Positions 34,405 to 46,339 of a stretch of 64,000 bases of DNA are shown in pieces. The notes below the pieces were generated by a model. The model had not been told where the DNA came from and did not search any database. It saw only the letters and a program-made list of their open reading frames with translations. Location of the stretch: positions 310,001 to 374,000 of the forward strand of contig JAVTVJ010000513.1 in assembly GCA_034509425.1 (NCBI GenBank), given 5' to 3'. Numbering within the stretch: the stretch's first letter is position 1; each line of letters starts with the position of its first letter. Position numbers and translations under genes: made by a program. The DNA comes from Eopsaltria australis (lineage: Eukaryota; Chordata; Aves; Passeriformes; Petroicidae).

Positions 34405-36640
34405 GAGGAGTCACCTTGAGCTACACATTGAAAAACTTTTTAAACTACAATACTCTGTCCCTAAGTCAGTTCTTGAGCTTCCTTTATCAAAAGAAGAGCA
34501 GCTGCTACTTCCCTCAGGCAGCCCAGCCAGCCCTGGCTGACACTGTCTGGTTGCTGTGAAAAGTTGGTCACAGCCCTGCTCTGGTCCCCAGGAACTGTGA
34601 CAGCACTCCCCATGCTGGGTTTTGTCTCTCATAGGGAAACAGATCAAACGGGTCCATGGGGTCTGGGAGCCCCAAATCTGGGCCTGCATAAAGGCTTGTT
34701 GGAGCTGTAAAAAGGCAGCCCATGAATCACCAGTCCAGACTATAAAGCCCTGCTGAGCTGTCTTCAAGAGCTCACACAGGGGCTTTACCAGCAGCTCATA
34801 ACTGCTGATGCACAGGTGACACCATCCTTCCACCCTGAGAAATGTCAGCAACTCTCTCACTGTTAGTGGCTGTGGGAGTTGGAAAATTGCTTCTTTTCCT
34901 TCCTGTCCCAATCTCCTTTGTCCCTGGAGGGTTTTGAATCCCAGGCAGATTTCTGTGGTCTGGCCTATTTGTGCTCTATATCCACTTAGTCCCAGAAAAT
35001 TCCACAATGCCTCAGTCTAATCCCAGCATTGCTGCTGAGTTTCAGTGGCCTCAGAATGTCATCTCCATACTGCAACACAACTCCAAGAGAGTTCTGATGT
35101 TTCCATTCCTCCAATTCTTTTGTCAATTGCCTTCAGAATATGGTGGGAGTAATTTTAAACCCCTGCAGTAGAACTGCCCAAGGCAGTCAGGTTCTTCTCC
35201 CTGTTTTTGGACTCAAAAGCAAATAGTTCTTGACATTCAGTACTGAAAGAGATACAGAAAAAGCCACCTTTCAATACTATGAACTATTTTTCACTCAAGG
35301 TTGTTAGCAAAGTACAAGGATTTGCTAGTGACAGGTGTATATCTTCTACTGTCTCATTTATGGCTCTAAGATCCTGTACCAGCCATTAATCCTCTCCATT
35401 TGCCTTCTTAACTGGCAAAATAGGGGTATTAAATTTGGATTCACCTTCAATTGGCCTTATTTTATTAAATTTTTCCACAAGGGATAATAACTCCTCCTGA
35501 CTTTCTATTTTCAAAGGGTGTTGCTTTTGCCTTACTGGTCCTACTCCAGGTTTCAATTTATTTCATACAGGCTGTGCTTTTTTGGGTCACCCTGGTACCT
35601 CTCCAGCCCAGATTACCAGATTCACTGCATCCTCAAGTAATACAGATAGCAGATGGATCACATCTGATTTTGAAGACTGTAGTGCAAAAATAGAGGCTTC
35701 CACTTAATTAGATTCTGGAGTAATAACCTGCATTTTGCCATTTTAAAATCTGATTTTAGCATTTACCATTTAGTTTTTCCAGAAAATCTTCCCAAGGAGA
35801 GGCTTTGGTACATTGGGTAGATACAAAAACTGGGGAGTCGTCAATTGTTTTCCTAATTTAAAATCAATTGGCTTGAAAAATGGCCGTGTTTCATGATTCC
35901 CTGTGGCACCAGTGATTGTTATAGAATCATTACTCAAGTTTCCTTTTGCTGTATTTAGCACAGAGTTACCAGCTCCCATATCCAATAAAAATTCTGTCTC
36001 CTCATTGACCTCCTCCCTGCCCAGCTTAGCTGTGACCAGAGGTTCTGCTGGGGAAGAATCCTCTGGTCCCCTCAGTGTCCATCGGTGATGGCCACGAGAG
36101 GGGGGTTTGTGTTGTAACTGCAGACGGTCCCTTTTCCAAGGCCTGTCTTTCTTACAATGTGCACATTGATTGACACCAAGCCTCTTTTCTTCCTTCCTCT
36201 GCTATTCTTTGATGAGCTCTCAGGGAAAAGATTGATTGAATTGTGGAATAACTCTGTTTGGAAGAATGTCCTTTACAACAGAGCCTTCAGCTGTGTCAAA
36301 TGTGACTTCACTTACAACTGTTCTGATCGGTTCTGATAATCCACCTGCCCTGTGGTCTCTGGACTGTGGAAGCATCTTAAGTAATTGCAATTTGCTCAGT
36401 TTTACTCAGCTGTGCAGCAGAAGGTGCTGCAGGGGTCTCTGGAGCAGTCAGAGCCTCCACCCAGGGTGGTGATCACTGCATTGATGCACAAGAATCGGCC
36501 TGGGCACAGCAGGATCTGCCCATCTCTAGAGCTGCTCCGAGTTCCCACTGGGAAAGGTCCCAAATATTTCAGTCCAACAGTTAAGTTTGAAGGTGACTCC
36601 CTTTTGCTCATTTTGGAGTTGGTTCATTGTGAAGGCTCTT
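34405..36640 (-). mobile_element. Endogenous retrovirus remnant: gag end, protease, RT (gamma-like)
   Basis: Old retroviral copy read on the reverse strand. The order is a cysteine-rich nucleocapsid-like piece (CAHCKKD, near 36160), a protease-like frame at 35985-35770 (SVLNTAKG, TGATG, FLYLPN, PLLGK), then RT (NTPILPVKK near 35410, the QDLRAIN-type region near 35365) and the RT thumb/connection (ELLTFL, ELLKT) to 34411. The protease active-site triplet reads D-M-G rather than D-T/S-G. The RT part has several stops and frameshifts, so it is inactive. Upstream 36200-36640 may be decayed gag. No flanking LTR was recognised. Confidence 0.8.
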
Positions 36641-37850
36641 GATTGAACTCAATCACTCTGTTTTAAGTTGATGGACAGTCTCAGACAAGTCTCTCCTTTG
36701 GTCTGTGTGGACAATGAGATGGGAGAGTCCTTGGGCCACCCAGGGGGCCAATGACTTCAGTGCTCTGGTTGCACATCAACAGAGCTTTTTTCCACTGTTT
36801 CAAACCCCCCCTCTCCTATTCTCCCCCTGGCATTGTGAATCATTCTGTTTTTAAAATCCTCTGTTCTGCTCTCCTCTATATCTAAAAGCAAAACAAAAAA
36901 GTCAAAAGGGAAAGCACCAGTCTTCATTGCATATATTTTTCTCATTCTTCTTTTGTTAGCTGTGTATTTTGGTTTAAAAACAGATAAGTTAATTAATCAG
37001 GGATTTGAGACTTGAACAGTGAGTTTCATCCGCTCCCCTGCAGGCACTCAGGAGAACTTGTGTTCTCGAGGCTCCCTCTGTAGTCAGTGGAGACCAGAGA
37101 ACACTCTGGAGGCTGGGTGCTCCCAGCTGGCACACAAAAGGAAGGTTACAGATCTCTTCCTGGCACTTTTCTCTGGCTCTGCACTCAGGTTATTTGATAG
37201 CAATGGCAATAAAGGACTGCATGGGAACAGGTGCATTTTGGTGCAGACAGGTGACAGCTGAGACTGTGACACTCTGTGTGGATCCACAATAAATTCCAGT
37301 CCTGATTCAGAGTACTAAAAAAACAGGAGGTACTTGGTCCCTATTCCGCCCTCCCCTCTCCTTTCCTGAAGAGCCAGAGAGGAAGAAGCTGTGGAAGAAA
37401 CCAGGGGGTTGCAGAAGAGATACTTGTGATTGCTTATTTTGGAATCAATGGATCCTCAGTGACTCCTGGTCCAAAGGCAAGTACTGAAAAGTAGAAACAA
37501 GGGATTTCAATGGCCAGATTGGATGTAATTTCACAGCTTAGTGTTTATGCTGTAGGTGAGAAATGTTTGGCACATGGGTGTGACAGGTGTTTGCAGTAGG
37601 TCTGAGTGAGCTGGGAATTTCCCAGTGATGGGGTGAAACAGCCAAGAGCCTCTTTAGAATCCTCTGTTCTGGTGAAAGAATTCTTTGTGAGTGTTTGGAA
37701 AAGGTAGAATGAAGACAATAAAATCTCTGAGGGCTCTGCCTGAAATGTGAAACACAACAATCAGGGTGTGAGAACTGCTTAAGGATGATTTCTGTGCTCT
37801 GTAGGAAGACTGCAGGAAAAGAAACAAGCAGAGAAGAAGGACGGGAATAT
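36641..37850. other. Intergenic, no gene seen
   Basis: Single-copy-looking DNA between the retroviral remnant and the OR6-like gene. It likely includes that gene's promoter and 5-prime exon. No motif can be assigned. Confidence 0.35.
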
Positions 37851-37923
37851 TTGTCCAGACTGTGAGATTATCACTCTTGTTTTTGCCATGTTCCTGTCTC
37901 AGCAGGACGAGCTGGAATTCAGC

Positions 37924-38868
37924 ATGGGGCCAGAAAACAAAACAGCAGTTACTGAGTTCATCCTAGAGGGCTTCCTAGAGCTTGATCCAAGACTACAGCT
38001 ACTTTTCTCTCTGGTCCTTCTGCTCATGTACCTGACCACAGTGATGGGGAATGCAACCATCATTTTCCTCGTGTGTGTGGATCACCACCTACAAACCCCC
38101 ATGTACTTTTTCATTGGCAACCTGGCCTTCCTGGAAATCTGGTTTACATCCTCCACAAGCATCAAATTGTTTGTGATCCTGAGTACTGGCCAGAACACTC
38201 TCTCACTAAGCAGCTGCTTTGCCCAAAACTATTTCTATTTTGCCCTGGGCTGCACAGAGTTTGTCCTGCTCGTTGTCATGTCCTTTGACCGCTTTGTTGC
38301 CATCTGCCAACCTTTGCTCTACGCTGCCATTATGAAGCCTCAGCTCTGCTTCCACCTGGTTGTTGCTGCCTGGGTCCTTGGCTTTGCCCTGCTGAGCTAC
38401 CGGCTGCTCTTCCTCTCTGAGCTGTCCTTCTGTGGCTCCAAGATCCCCCATTTCCTTTGTGACAACTCTCCCTTGTTCAAACTGTCCTGCTCTGACACCA
38501 GCCTGCTTTGGAAAATAGACTCTGTTTTCATATCGTGTGTCGTGTTGGGTTCCTTATGTTTGACTCTGGCATTTTACATCTGCATCCTTTTCTGTGTTCT
38601 GCACCTTCCAGCAGCCTCTGGGAGGAGGAAAGCTTTGACTACGTGTTCTTCTCATCTCATCACCTTATCCATTGCCTATGGGAGCTGCATTGCTCTCTAC
38701 ACGTGCCCTGCAGAAGACGTTTCCTCAAGGACCAAGAGAACTGTAGCTCTGCTGAACACAGTCCTGTACCCATTCTTAAATCCATTCATCTACAGCCTTC
38801 GGAACAAATCTGTGATCCTGGCCCTGAACAAATCCATTGCCAGGGCAAGAGCAAAGCTTTTCCCCTAA
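37924..38868 (+). CDS. Olfactory receptor, OR6-like (class II), intact
   Basis: Single-exon seven-transmembrane odorant receptor of 314 residues. I choose the start at 37924 because it gives the typical N-terminus (sequon N5-K6-T7, then EFIL). The earlier ATG at 37888 lies inside a pyrimidine-rich acceptor (AG at 37901-37902). Landmarks: GN at 42-43, PMYFF at 59-63, C98 before TM3, MSFDRF at 119-124, a CDNSPLFKLSC ECL2, KALTTC, and LNPFIYSLRN. DRY is DRF, a mild change tolerated in some receptors. The LEIW segment after TM2 and the ECL2/TM7 style point to OR6 or its relatives rather than OR14. Exact subfamily is uncertain. It has no duplicated cassette or array around it. Confidence 0.9.
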   Translation: MGPENKTAVTEFILEGFLELDPRLQLLFSLVLLLMYLTTVMGNATIIFLVCVDHHLQTPMYFFIGNLAFLEIWFTSSTSIKLFVILSTGQNTLSLSSCFAQNYFYFALGCTEFVLLVVMSFDRFVAICQPLLYAAIMKPQLCFHLVVAAWVLGFALLSYRLLFLSELSFCGSKIPHFLCDNSPLFKLSCSDTSLLWKIDSVFISCVVLGSLCLTLAFYICILFCVLHLPAASGRRKALTTCSSHLITLSIAYGSCIALYTCPAEDVSSRTKRTVALLNTVLYPFLNPFIYSLRNKSVILALNKSIARARAKLFP

Positions 38869-38869
38869 C

Positions 38870-39774
38870 CATGGTGCATTCCTGGAAAGCCATCCTAAGA
38901 ACCTGGTGTCATCTGTTACACAACACCAGTGCGTGTGTGTGCAGCCTCCGGACACGGCTGCCTCAGGAGATGATGCTCCTGTGTCAGGTTAAGGGATAAG
39001 AGACTCATCTGCACACCCAGACAGGGCACCAACAATGGCAGGAGGAGAAACTCAGTCCATTCCCTGCCCTGGCTGCTCCCAGGCCCATCACTGGAGAGCC
39101 ACCAGCTCATTAAGAGCCCATCTCCAAAACATGGAAGAGCTCAGAGGAGCAGTGGCAGGTGACAACCAAATTACAGCTCCTGGGCAATGGACACCTTGTC
39201 CCAGCTCCTTCCCTGGGACAGCCATCAGCCCTGGTGCCCAGGTTTGAAACCCCAAAGTCATTGAGAGCAGGTCACCATTTGATCTAAGGGGATTGTGGCC
39301 CTGGCATGTAGGACACGTTATGGGATGAAGGGGAAGAGCAGTTTTGGATAGCAGAGGACTTGTGGGAAGGTGAGGGGAGGACCCAAACCAGTGCAGTCTG
39401 TCCTGTGTTCTCATTAAACCTAAATTCTACCTCCTGTGTGAGCAAATCTCTGTTCTGCCTGAGCAGGGGAGCCTGAGGGTGTGAGGGCAGCAGCTGGGGG
39501 AGGACCAGGGCACCCAACAGCCCATCTGTCACTGGTGCTGGCCATGGAGTGACCCCAGGGACTGGACTTCAGGGTTTGGGGGTGTGGGGGTGTCTGGTCT
39601 GTACCAGCACCTGGAATGGGGGTGGGGCCTCAGGGCTCAGATGTTCAAATGCCTCAGCTGGTGGGACTGGAATCCAGGGGAAGCTGCTGAGCAGAGGAGT
39701 GTCCGAGCACAGCTGCTGCAGGGATCCATGTACAGGTACAACCATGGAATGGGATGGACTGGACCAGGATGAGA
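38870..39774. other. Intergenic, no gene seen
   Basis: Downstream of the OR6-like gene. Open frames have no recognisable domains. No repeat was identified except the following CR1. Confidence 0.35.
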
Positions 39775-40030
39775 ATGATCTGCAGTTCAGACCAGAATGA
39801 TGGTCTGGTCCAACTGCCCAAAGCCTCCAGGGCTGACCAAAAATTAAAGCAGTAATTAAGGGCACTGTGCAAACGTCTCTTAAACACTGACAGGCTTGGG
39901 GCATCAACCACCTCTCCAGGGAGCCTCTTCCAGTGTTTGACCACCCTCTCAGTAAAGAAATACTTTCTCCTGTCCAGTCTAAACTGTCCCTGGCACAGCA
40001 TTGAACCATTCTCACACATTCCATCACAGG
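39775..40030 (-). mobile_element. CR1 LINE fragment
   Basis: The reverse-strand frame reads RKYFFTERVVKHWKRLPGEVV-like CR1 sequence (given here as a family match), the conserved C-terminal end of CR1 ORF2. About 250 bp remain, without the terminal repeat. Confidence 0.85.
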
Positions 40031-40079
40031 ATATCAGAGAGAAGAGAAAGGGAAATGGAGGGCAGAGCGAGGGGGGCAG

Positions 40080-40690
40080 CGAGATGGGAGAGTGCAGCCT
40101 GCAGGGACACAGCAGCAGCTGCGGGACAGCACAGGACAGGCTGTGCTGGACATGGCCAAGGGCCCTGGCAGGGCTGGCAGTTCCCAGGAGAAACCAAGTC
40201 TTGGAGCCCTGGGGCACAGCAGGGTCTGTGCCACCAAGGGCTGGGAGGAGACACCTTGTCCTGAGGCCCTGGGGCCTCCTGGCACAGCCCCAGCAAGGCT
40301 GGCCACTGTCACCCCCTTGTCCTGCCCTCAGCATCCCCCCCACATCCCAGTGGCCTCAGGGATCTGCTGGAAGGAGTCCCTGGGGAGCCTTGCTCAGGAA
40401 TGGCCCTGGGGGCTCCTTAATGCTCCCAGGGACTGCAGGTTTTTCCAAGGACTTTGGGTTTTGCTTTTGCCCTGGAGTCTCTGAGAGCTTTGTGCAATCC
40501 TGGCCTCCAATTTTCTCCTCCAAGGAGTCCGTGAGGATCCTGTGTTGGGGATGGACCTCAGTAGAACCCATTAATGCTTTGAGACACTTCAGGTTTTTCT
40601 TCTGACTTTGTCTCCTGGAAAGGTTTGTGCAATCTCCTCTCAGGCCCTGCGGTTCAAGGGCTCAGCACCAAATGCACCACGGGGCTCTTT
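40080..40690 (-). repeat. About 150-bp tandem block, inverted copy
   Basis: Reverse complement of 23260-23900, including the CTTGGTGGCACAGACCC segment and the AGGCCAGGATTGCAC repeats. It lacks the 37-bp array and OR14 gene that follow the other copies. Confidence 0.75.
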
Positions 40691-40699
40691 AGGATCAAG

Positions 40700-41170
40700 C
40701 AAGTCCTGACGAACCCTGGCTCTGCCTTGATTTCCCTCTGCTCTAGTGCAGTTCATTAGGAAAGGTTGCTTCTGCAGTTATGGAGAAATATTTCAAAAAA
40801 CTTCTAAAAACTATCCATTCCTATTTTAAAGGGTGTATTTTATTCCTTTTCTCTTTATAGCAGAGGTGATTGCAGCATTCTGTGATTGATATTGATCCAG
40901 GGTCTCTCCTCAGGAGGTCTGGCCTGCTCACAGAAGCTGTGCCTTGAGATCTGACCCAGTGTGGACAACCTTGCCCCACATTCCCCAAGCCCATCCTGTC
41001 TCTCCTCACTCACCTGGGGCCTGCTTTGCTTGGAGAACTGGCTGCACTCGGGCAAAGAGGGGTTTTTCCTTTTGTTTTTCTTTGAAGCAATCCCAGACTC
41101 CTGAGTTTCCCCATTGAAAACAGACACACTCCTCATGTGTGTGCCAAGCCCAAGTTGCCACCAGTGAGGT
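40700..41170 (+). repeat. Duplicated flank fragment
   Basis: Shares CTCTGCCTTGATTTCCCTCTGC and TTCCTATTTTAAAGGGTGTATTTTATT with 48680-48860. Here it carries about 250 extra bases (40850-41095) that resemble 32160-32290. Noncoding. Confidence 0.6.
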
Positions 41171-41214
41171 TCCCCTTCCCCATGGCAGAACCCTGCAAGA
41201 AATGTTTTAGAACT

Positions 41215-41660
41215 TTGGACTCCTTGGTTCCACAAGGCCCTGCTCTGTTACAATGGGCCCTTGGTTCCATGAGGTTCCACAGTGTCCCCAGAATCTCTTG
41301 GATCTGCAGTGTCACCATGGCCCCTTGGTTCCATGAAGATCTGCTGTGTCACATTGGTGTCCTTGATTTAATGAGGAATACAAAAGCTTTGCAGAAATAA
41401 TGGACCAGGCCATGGCCTCCTTGGAGCAGCTTTGTCACAATGGACAAGGGGTTCCATGTGGTCCCATGCTGTCACAATGGATATTTGGTTCCCAGAGTGG
41501 ACCCCATGGTGTCCTTGCTTCCACGAGTCCCTGCAGTGTCACAAAGGACCCTTGCTTCCATGAGTTCCCTCGGTTCCACAATGGTCACCTTGGATCCACA
41601 GTGTCACAAGGACCCTTGGTTCCATGTGCCCCAAAGTGTCACAGGGGTCTCCTTTCCCCT
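41215..41660 (+). repeat. 37-bp minisatellite array, short
   Basis: About 12 degenerate forward units. No OR14 gene is adjacent. Confidence 0.85.
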
Positions 41661-41899
41661 GCAGCAACCAGCAGCAAACCCCACTGCCAGGGACAAATGC
41701 CTGGGAAGGAGGAGCAAGGCGGGACATTTGAAGTGATGGATTTTGCCTTCCCAGGTGACAGGGACATGGGGTGGGGCCCTGCTGTCCTAGAGATGGCTGA
41801 ACACCGGCCTGCTCATGGCAAGGGTGAGAGACAACAACCTCTGTTCATGGAACTACAGCAGCAGAGAGGGCAGGCACAAGGCTGGGTTTAAAAGACTGG

Positions 41900-44200
41900 C
41901 ACCAGCACAGGAAACATCAACCCAGGGCATTTCCTTGAAAGCTGACATTTTAGGGCATTCTTTTGTACAGACATGGACTAGCAAGTGCCAAGTTAAACAG
42001 TTTCAGCTTTCTCTGTGTCCCCAAATGGGACAAAAGGAACTTATCCAACACAAATTTGATGTGAATAAGCAGCCACTTCTTTATTCAGATGCCAGGAACA
42101 CAGGGAATAGCTCCTATGTGCTGGTGGGTGCTTTGAAAGTGATTTCTTTTCATCCTGTCCAGCTACTGCTTGGATAATCACCTGATTCACTGCAGCCTTG
42201 TTGTTCATATGCTTCCTTAAACAAGAGTAGATCAACATGATTGCTAAAAGACTATCAACAAAATTAATACAGTGTTAATTTGTGATTTTACCCATGAACT
42301 CAGATTCAATCCCAATCCACCACAAATTTTATCTATCCAATTTTCTTACATGTTTTGATGAAGCTCCTATTTTCTTCTACCTTTTCTAATAAGTCCAGGT
42401 CATGCTCTACATTTTGTGTCACATTTGGAATGTGTGAACAATGATCAATCCTGCCTTTGAAATATCCCCACACTCCATGTTCTTTGAGCAAGAGCATATC
42501 TAAAGCCATTCTATTTTGTCACGTCATCCTTGAAGTTGCTTGTAACTGCACATTTAAACCCCTAAATCCTTTCCTGGTTACATCTGCCAGCCTTTCTGCC
42601 TGTCCTGTGAGTTGGTTTATCCATTCTCTGTTCCTGTATGCTGCTAAAGGAGTCAATAAAGACTCTAAAGCCCAACTGACTTTCACTCCAGATGCAGCTT
42701 CATTCCATTCTTCATCCATTTCTGACCTTTTCACTCGTTCCTACTTCAAGTTTTCTACTGTTTCCCTAAAAGAAGATTTCTTTCAAATGCACATAACCTT
42801 GGCATGCCTAATGTAATTTGCTTTACTTCACCATCCAAAGGTAGATGAGTTGTCCAAGTCCCAGCACTCATTGCCCACACTAAATGTCCAGGGCTCTTCA
42901 TTCTGCCTCTTTTGCAACCAGAAAAGGTTCCACTTCCCCTCCTAGGGGTGTGTGTATCAGTCAATTGGAGGTTATTTTTGGGGCCACTACAGAAACATCC
43001 ATACTTTAAAGCAGCAGTTAAAGGAGGAATAGCTTATATTACATTATCAACAATACTACAAATATATTTATCCTCCCACATTTCCACCATGATACCACAT
43101 TTTCCTTTTCTCAATAGGAGGTTCCCCTTCCTTGCAGAAGTGGCCAATTTACAAAAACTGAACCATCCCAAGTGAAACACCAAGGGGCCTCAGCCATACA
43201 GTGAAACTGAGAGAAGATTGTCATGGACCAAACGGAGTCCCAGTCTGCCTCCTTTGCTTTTGTTTGATTTGTTCTGCCACATGTCCATTCCATAAACATT
43301 TGGCTCACATTTTCTTTATTTGTTCACCATATGAACAGCATCCTACTGTCCAAAGTCTACCTGTTTTGGTGAAAGTAGAATTTGGAAATTTCTCACAATC
43401 AGCTCTGTTCCCTGGGGACTTCCATTGTTTCCTCATTTTCTCTCCCTGTTCCTTCCATCCAATTACAGGTTTCTGCTCACACTGTGTAGTTTCATTTTTT
43501 GTGTTCCACAAGAGTCAAATTCATGGTTAGGATTCCCCATGGAAGGGACTCACTCACTGCTCTTGGTGTAGGTAAACAAGCAGCAATCTGTGACACATTC
43601 TGCAAATTGGCAAACTCCTCAGTTAATCCCAACATCAAATTTTCCTCTGGAGTTTTTCTTGGGAGGTGGATTAATTGCTCTGACTCTCTTTGTCTTTTAG
43701 TCTTCTTTTCTTCTTCCTTCTTGATCTGAGTGAGTGCAATTCTTTCCAAATAACTGAGATTGCAAATCACATTCCCTTGGTCTCTCTCCAATTCTAGACA
43801 ACATCCCTGCTTTGGAGTTTGATATTTCCTACAAACCAACTCTTGTTTAGGACTCTGTAACACCAAGTCCTGTGTCAGAACCCATCGTTCCTTATTATCC
43901 ATTGGATGGCAGCAAAAATCCCTTTTACTCCACAAACAGTGGCACTGACTGCCATCCTTCAGGGGGACAGGGTGTGCTGCTGTGCCATTTACCTCTGCAT
44001 CTCATCTCAAGGACTGCTCTTTTCCATCCTTTTCCCAACTCTTTTCTAACTCACCAGGATTGAAATTTGGAATCTGAGTAAAATCACACTTTAAGCTCAA
44101 TGGATCTCCATATCTTATTGATACTTCTTGTTCAGTTTTTATTGTGCTCCAGGCTCCAACTGACATTAGTTTCCAAATTTTTGTCAAAATTGCTGACTAA
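41900..44200 (-). mobile_element. Endogenous retrovirus remnant: env and possible 3-prime LTR
   Basis: Reverse-strand frames read a decayed envelope. A surface-subunit-like frame is at 43935-43492. Farther down are pieces of a transmembrane subunit near 42750-42300, recognised by the heptad-like region and a WIDKI...GL-type stretch ahead of a hydrophobic segment. There are many stops and frameshifts, so no envelope protein can be made. The end at about 42240-41900 has an AATAAA on the reverse strand (TTTATT near 42080) and could be the 3-prime LTR. It lies on the wrong side of the pol fragment at 34405-36640 to be the same provirus unless rearranged. Confidence 0.65.
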
Positions 44201-44439
44201 AGCTCACCATAGAACTGGATTTTCTGCAAAGGTTGCTGTTGACAAACAAGTTATTATAAAAGTTACATTCTATAATCTGCTAAAATTTTGCAATAATATA
44301 AAACCACATTCATCTTTCCAAAAATTAAAAACATAGTTTCTGTTATTGTTACAAATATTCAATTTTTTATCTTCATTTAAATCCAATAAATACCATCCCT
44401 CTAGAAAATCATCATCTGTACCTAGAATAAATGGACTTA

Positions 44440-44492
44440 TAGATATATTATATATATATATCTAAAAATATATAATCTATATATATATAAAC
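44440..44492. repeat. AT microsatellite
   Basis: Interrupted (TA)n tract next to the truncated OR14 upstream block. It marks the breakpoint where the block meets retroviral sequence. Confidence 0.85.
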
Positions 44493-44504
44493 TCTGTGGT
44501 GTTA

Positions 44505-45125
44505 GTCAGTCTTGTCCCTGAGAGGGAGTTGGAGAAACCCCTCAACAATCGGATGTCAGATTCAAACTCCAAAGTTTCTTGAAGTTTTAATGGGTCCCTC
44601 TGAGGGACGCAACTGAGAAAGTGTCCCCAGGTTCCAGTTAGAGCAGAACACTGGAGGCAGTGATGACAGCTGGGCACAAACAAGGCAAAGGTGTCTGTGA
44701 TGCTGAGCAAAGCTGGATGTGTTTCAGCAATGCAAAGGGCCAAGGCCTGAGCCCCAGCCCCTGGCAAGGCACATCCTGTCCCTCCCTCATTGCTCAGGCC
44801 TCTTCCCGGGCCACTGCCATGTGGCCATGTGCAATGGCAAGGGCAGCACCATGGGGCGGCCCCTGCCAGGCTGCTGAGCAGGGCCAAGGAGGCAATGAGG
44901 CCCCAGCACAGCAAGGTTCACTTGTCTCCTCCTCATGCCTCACGCCCAGGGCCAGCAGCCATGGCCAAAGTGCTGCAGGAGTTGCCTCTGGCAGGGCCTT
45001 GCAGCTGCTGCCCTGCGCCTCTGTCCCTGCAGGCTGTCCTCATGCCCTGGCTGCCCCACCTGGCTGGCCCCTTCCTTTGCTGACAGCTCTGCCTCCTGCC
45101 TGCCTCTGCCTGGCCACACAAAGCC
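44505..45125 (-). repeat. OR14 upstream block, orphan inverted copy
   Basis: Very similar to 16900-17560 and to the reverse complement of 546-1200, with a deletion of about 50 bp near 45010. The receptor expected further down the minus strand is absent; AT repeat and env remnant follow instead. Confidence 0.85.
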
Positions 45126-45129
45126 TTGG

Positions 45130-45330
45130 GCTGCTCCAGACTCCTTCTGGGGGATGTGTTGCACCACAGCCCTGCCCTGGGACAGAAATTCCTTCCTCCT
45201 GGTGTCCAGTCTGGGCCTCCCCAGGTGCACTTGGCATTAATTGTTTCTTTCTCCATCTGTTCTCTACTATGTCAAAAGGATTCACCATCTCTGAAACTGC
45301 CCTTCAATCCCTCCCTGGGCTCTCCTCCAC
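45130..45330 (-). mobile_element. Probable CR1 LINE fragment
   Basis: Contains TTCCTTCCTCCTGGTGTCCAGTCTGGGCCTCCCC-type sequence (family match), typical of the CR1 3-prime region, strongly decayed. Confidence 0.4.
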
Positions 45331-45479
45331 TGTCCTCAGTCTCCACTCCACTGAGCACAGAGCTTCTTTGTCCCTATATAGCGGTCATGTGCTTGAGGCC
45401 TCCAAACCCCACCTTGGGATATCTCTGGGCCCTCTCCAAGGTGTTTACAAATGAAAACATTCTGCTTATAGCCTAAGAA

Positions 45480-46080
45480 AATCCCCAGAGGCCAAGACCA
45501 GCCAGACCTGTCTGTTCTCGCTACTTTGTCTGCAAGCAACTCTTGGATAGATGGGATTTTGGAGTCCCAATCCCAATTTTGGTCCTGGACAAGAAGAACC
45601 GTTCTTTTCCATAAGAAAGTAAAGCACAGAGCCCTGGTGTTTCAGTGGGAGGTGAGAGGGGGCCACGAGAGGCCAAGGCTGGCCAGACCTGTCTGTCCTG
45701 GCACCTTTTTTCTGGGAGAAACCATTTATATAGGGAAATTTTTGGGGGAGTAGCAATTTTGGCTATGGACAACTGAAAAGAAGGACACTTCTTTTTCATA
45801 GGAAGAAAAGCACGGAAGAAAAGCCCCAGTGCTCCAGGGGCTTATGAGAAGTAGCTCTCCACATTCCAAGATCAGACAGACCTGTCAGGTGGCCCTTGGG
45901 AGGCCCAGGCAACCAGACTAATTCGGTGTCCCCTTGCTTCCATGGGGCCTCTCAGTGTCACAGTTCCTTTCCATAGGAAGGAAAGCCCAGAGCCCCAGTG
46001 CTTCAGGGGCAGATGAGCAGTGGTCCTCGAAATGCCAAGATCAGCCAGACCTGTCAGGTGGCCCCCAGGAGGCCAAGTCA
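45480..46080 (+). repeat. 188-bp satellite, forward units with a 37-bp-repeat insert
   Basis: Three to four diverged units with CCAGCCAGACCTGT and TTTCCATAGGAAGGAAAGC. At about 45930-45962 a single piece of the 37-bp repeat (CCTTGCTTCCATGGGGCCTCTCAGTGTCACAG, in part) lies between two satellite units, so the two families interdigitate. Confidence 0.75.
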
Positions 46081-46089
46081 TTCAGGCCT

Positions 46090-46335
46090 GTTCCATGTTC
46101 CCTTGGTTCCATGAGGCCCCACAGTGTCACAATGTTCCCCTTGGTTCTGAAGCGTTGCAGGTGCTGACTGACACCTTGCAGTGTCACCGTGGCTTCTTGG
46201 TTCCACAAAGCCCTCAAGTGTCACAATGGCCCCTTGGCTCCCTGTGGCCCCGCTGTGTCACAATGGCTCCTCTGGGACACTCTGGGCTCCACAGTGTCAC
46301 CATGGCCCCTTGGTTCCATGGGCACCCCTGAGTTC
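46090..46335 (+). repeat. 37-bp minisatellite array
   Basis: About seven forward units, nearly identical in order to 22985-23250 and with the same conserved left junction. Confidence 0.88.
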
Positions 46336-46339
46336 CACA

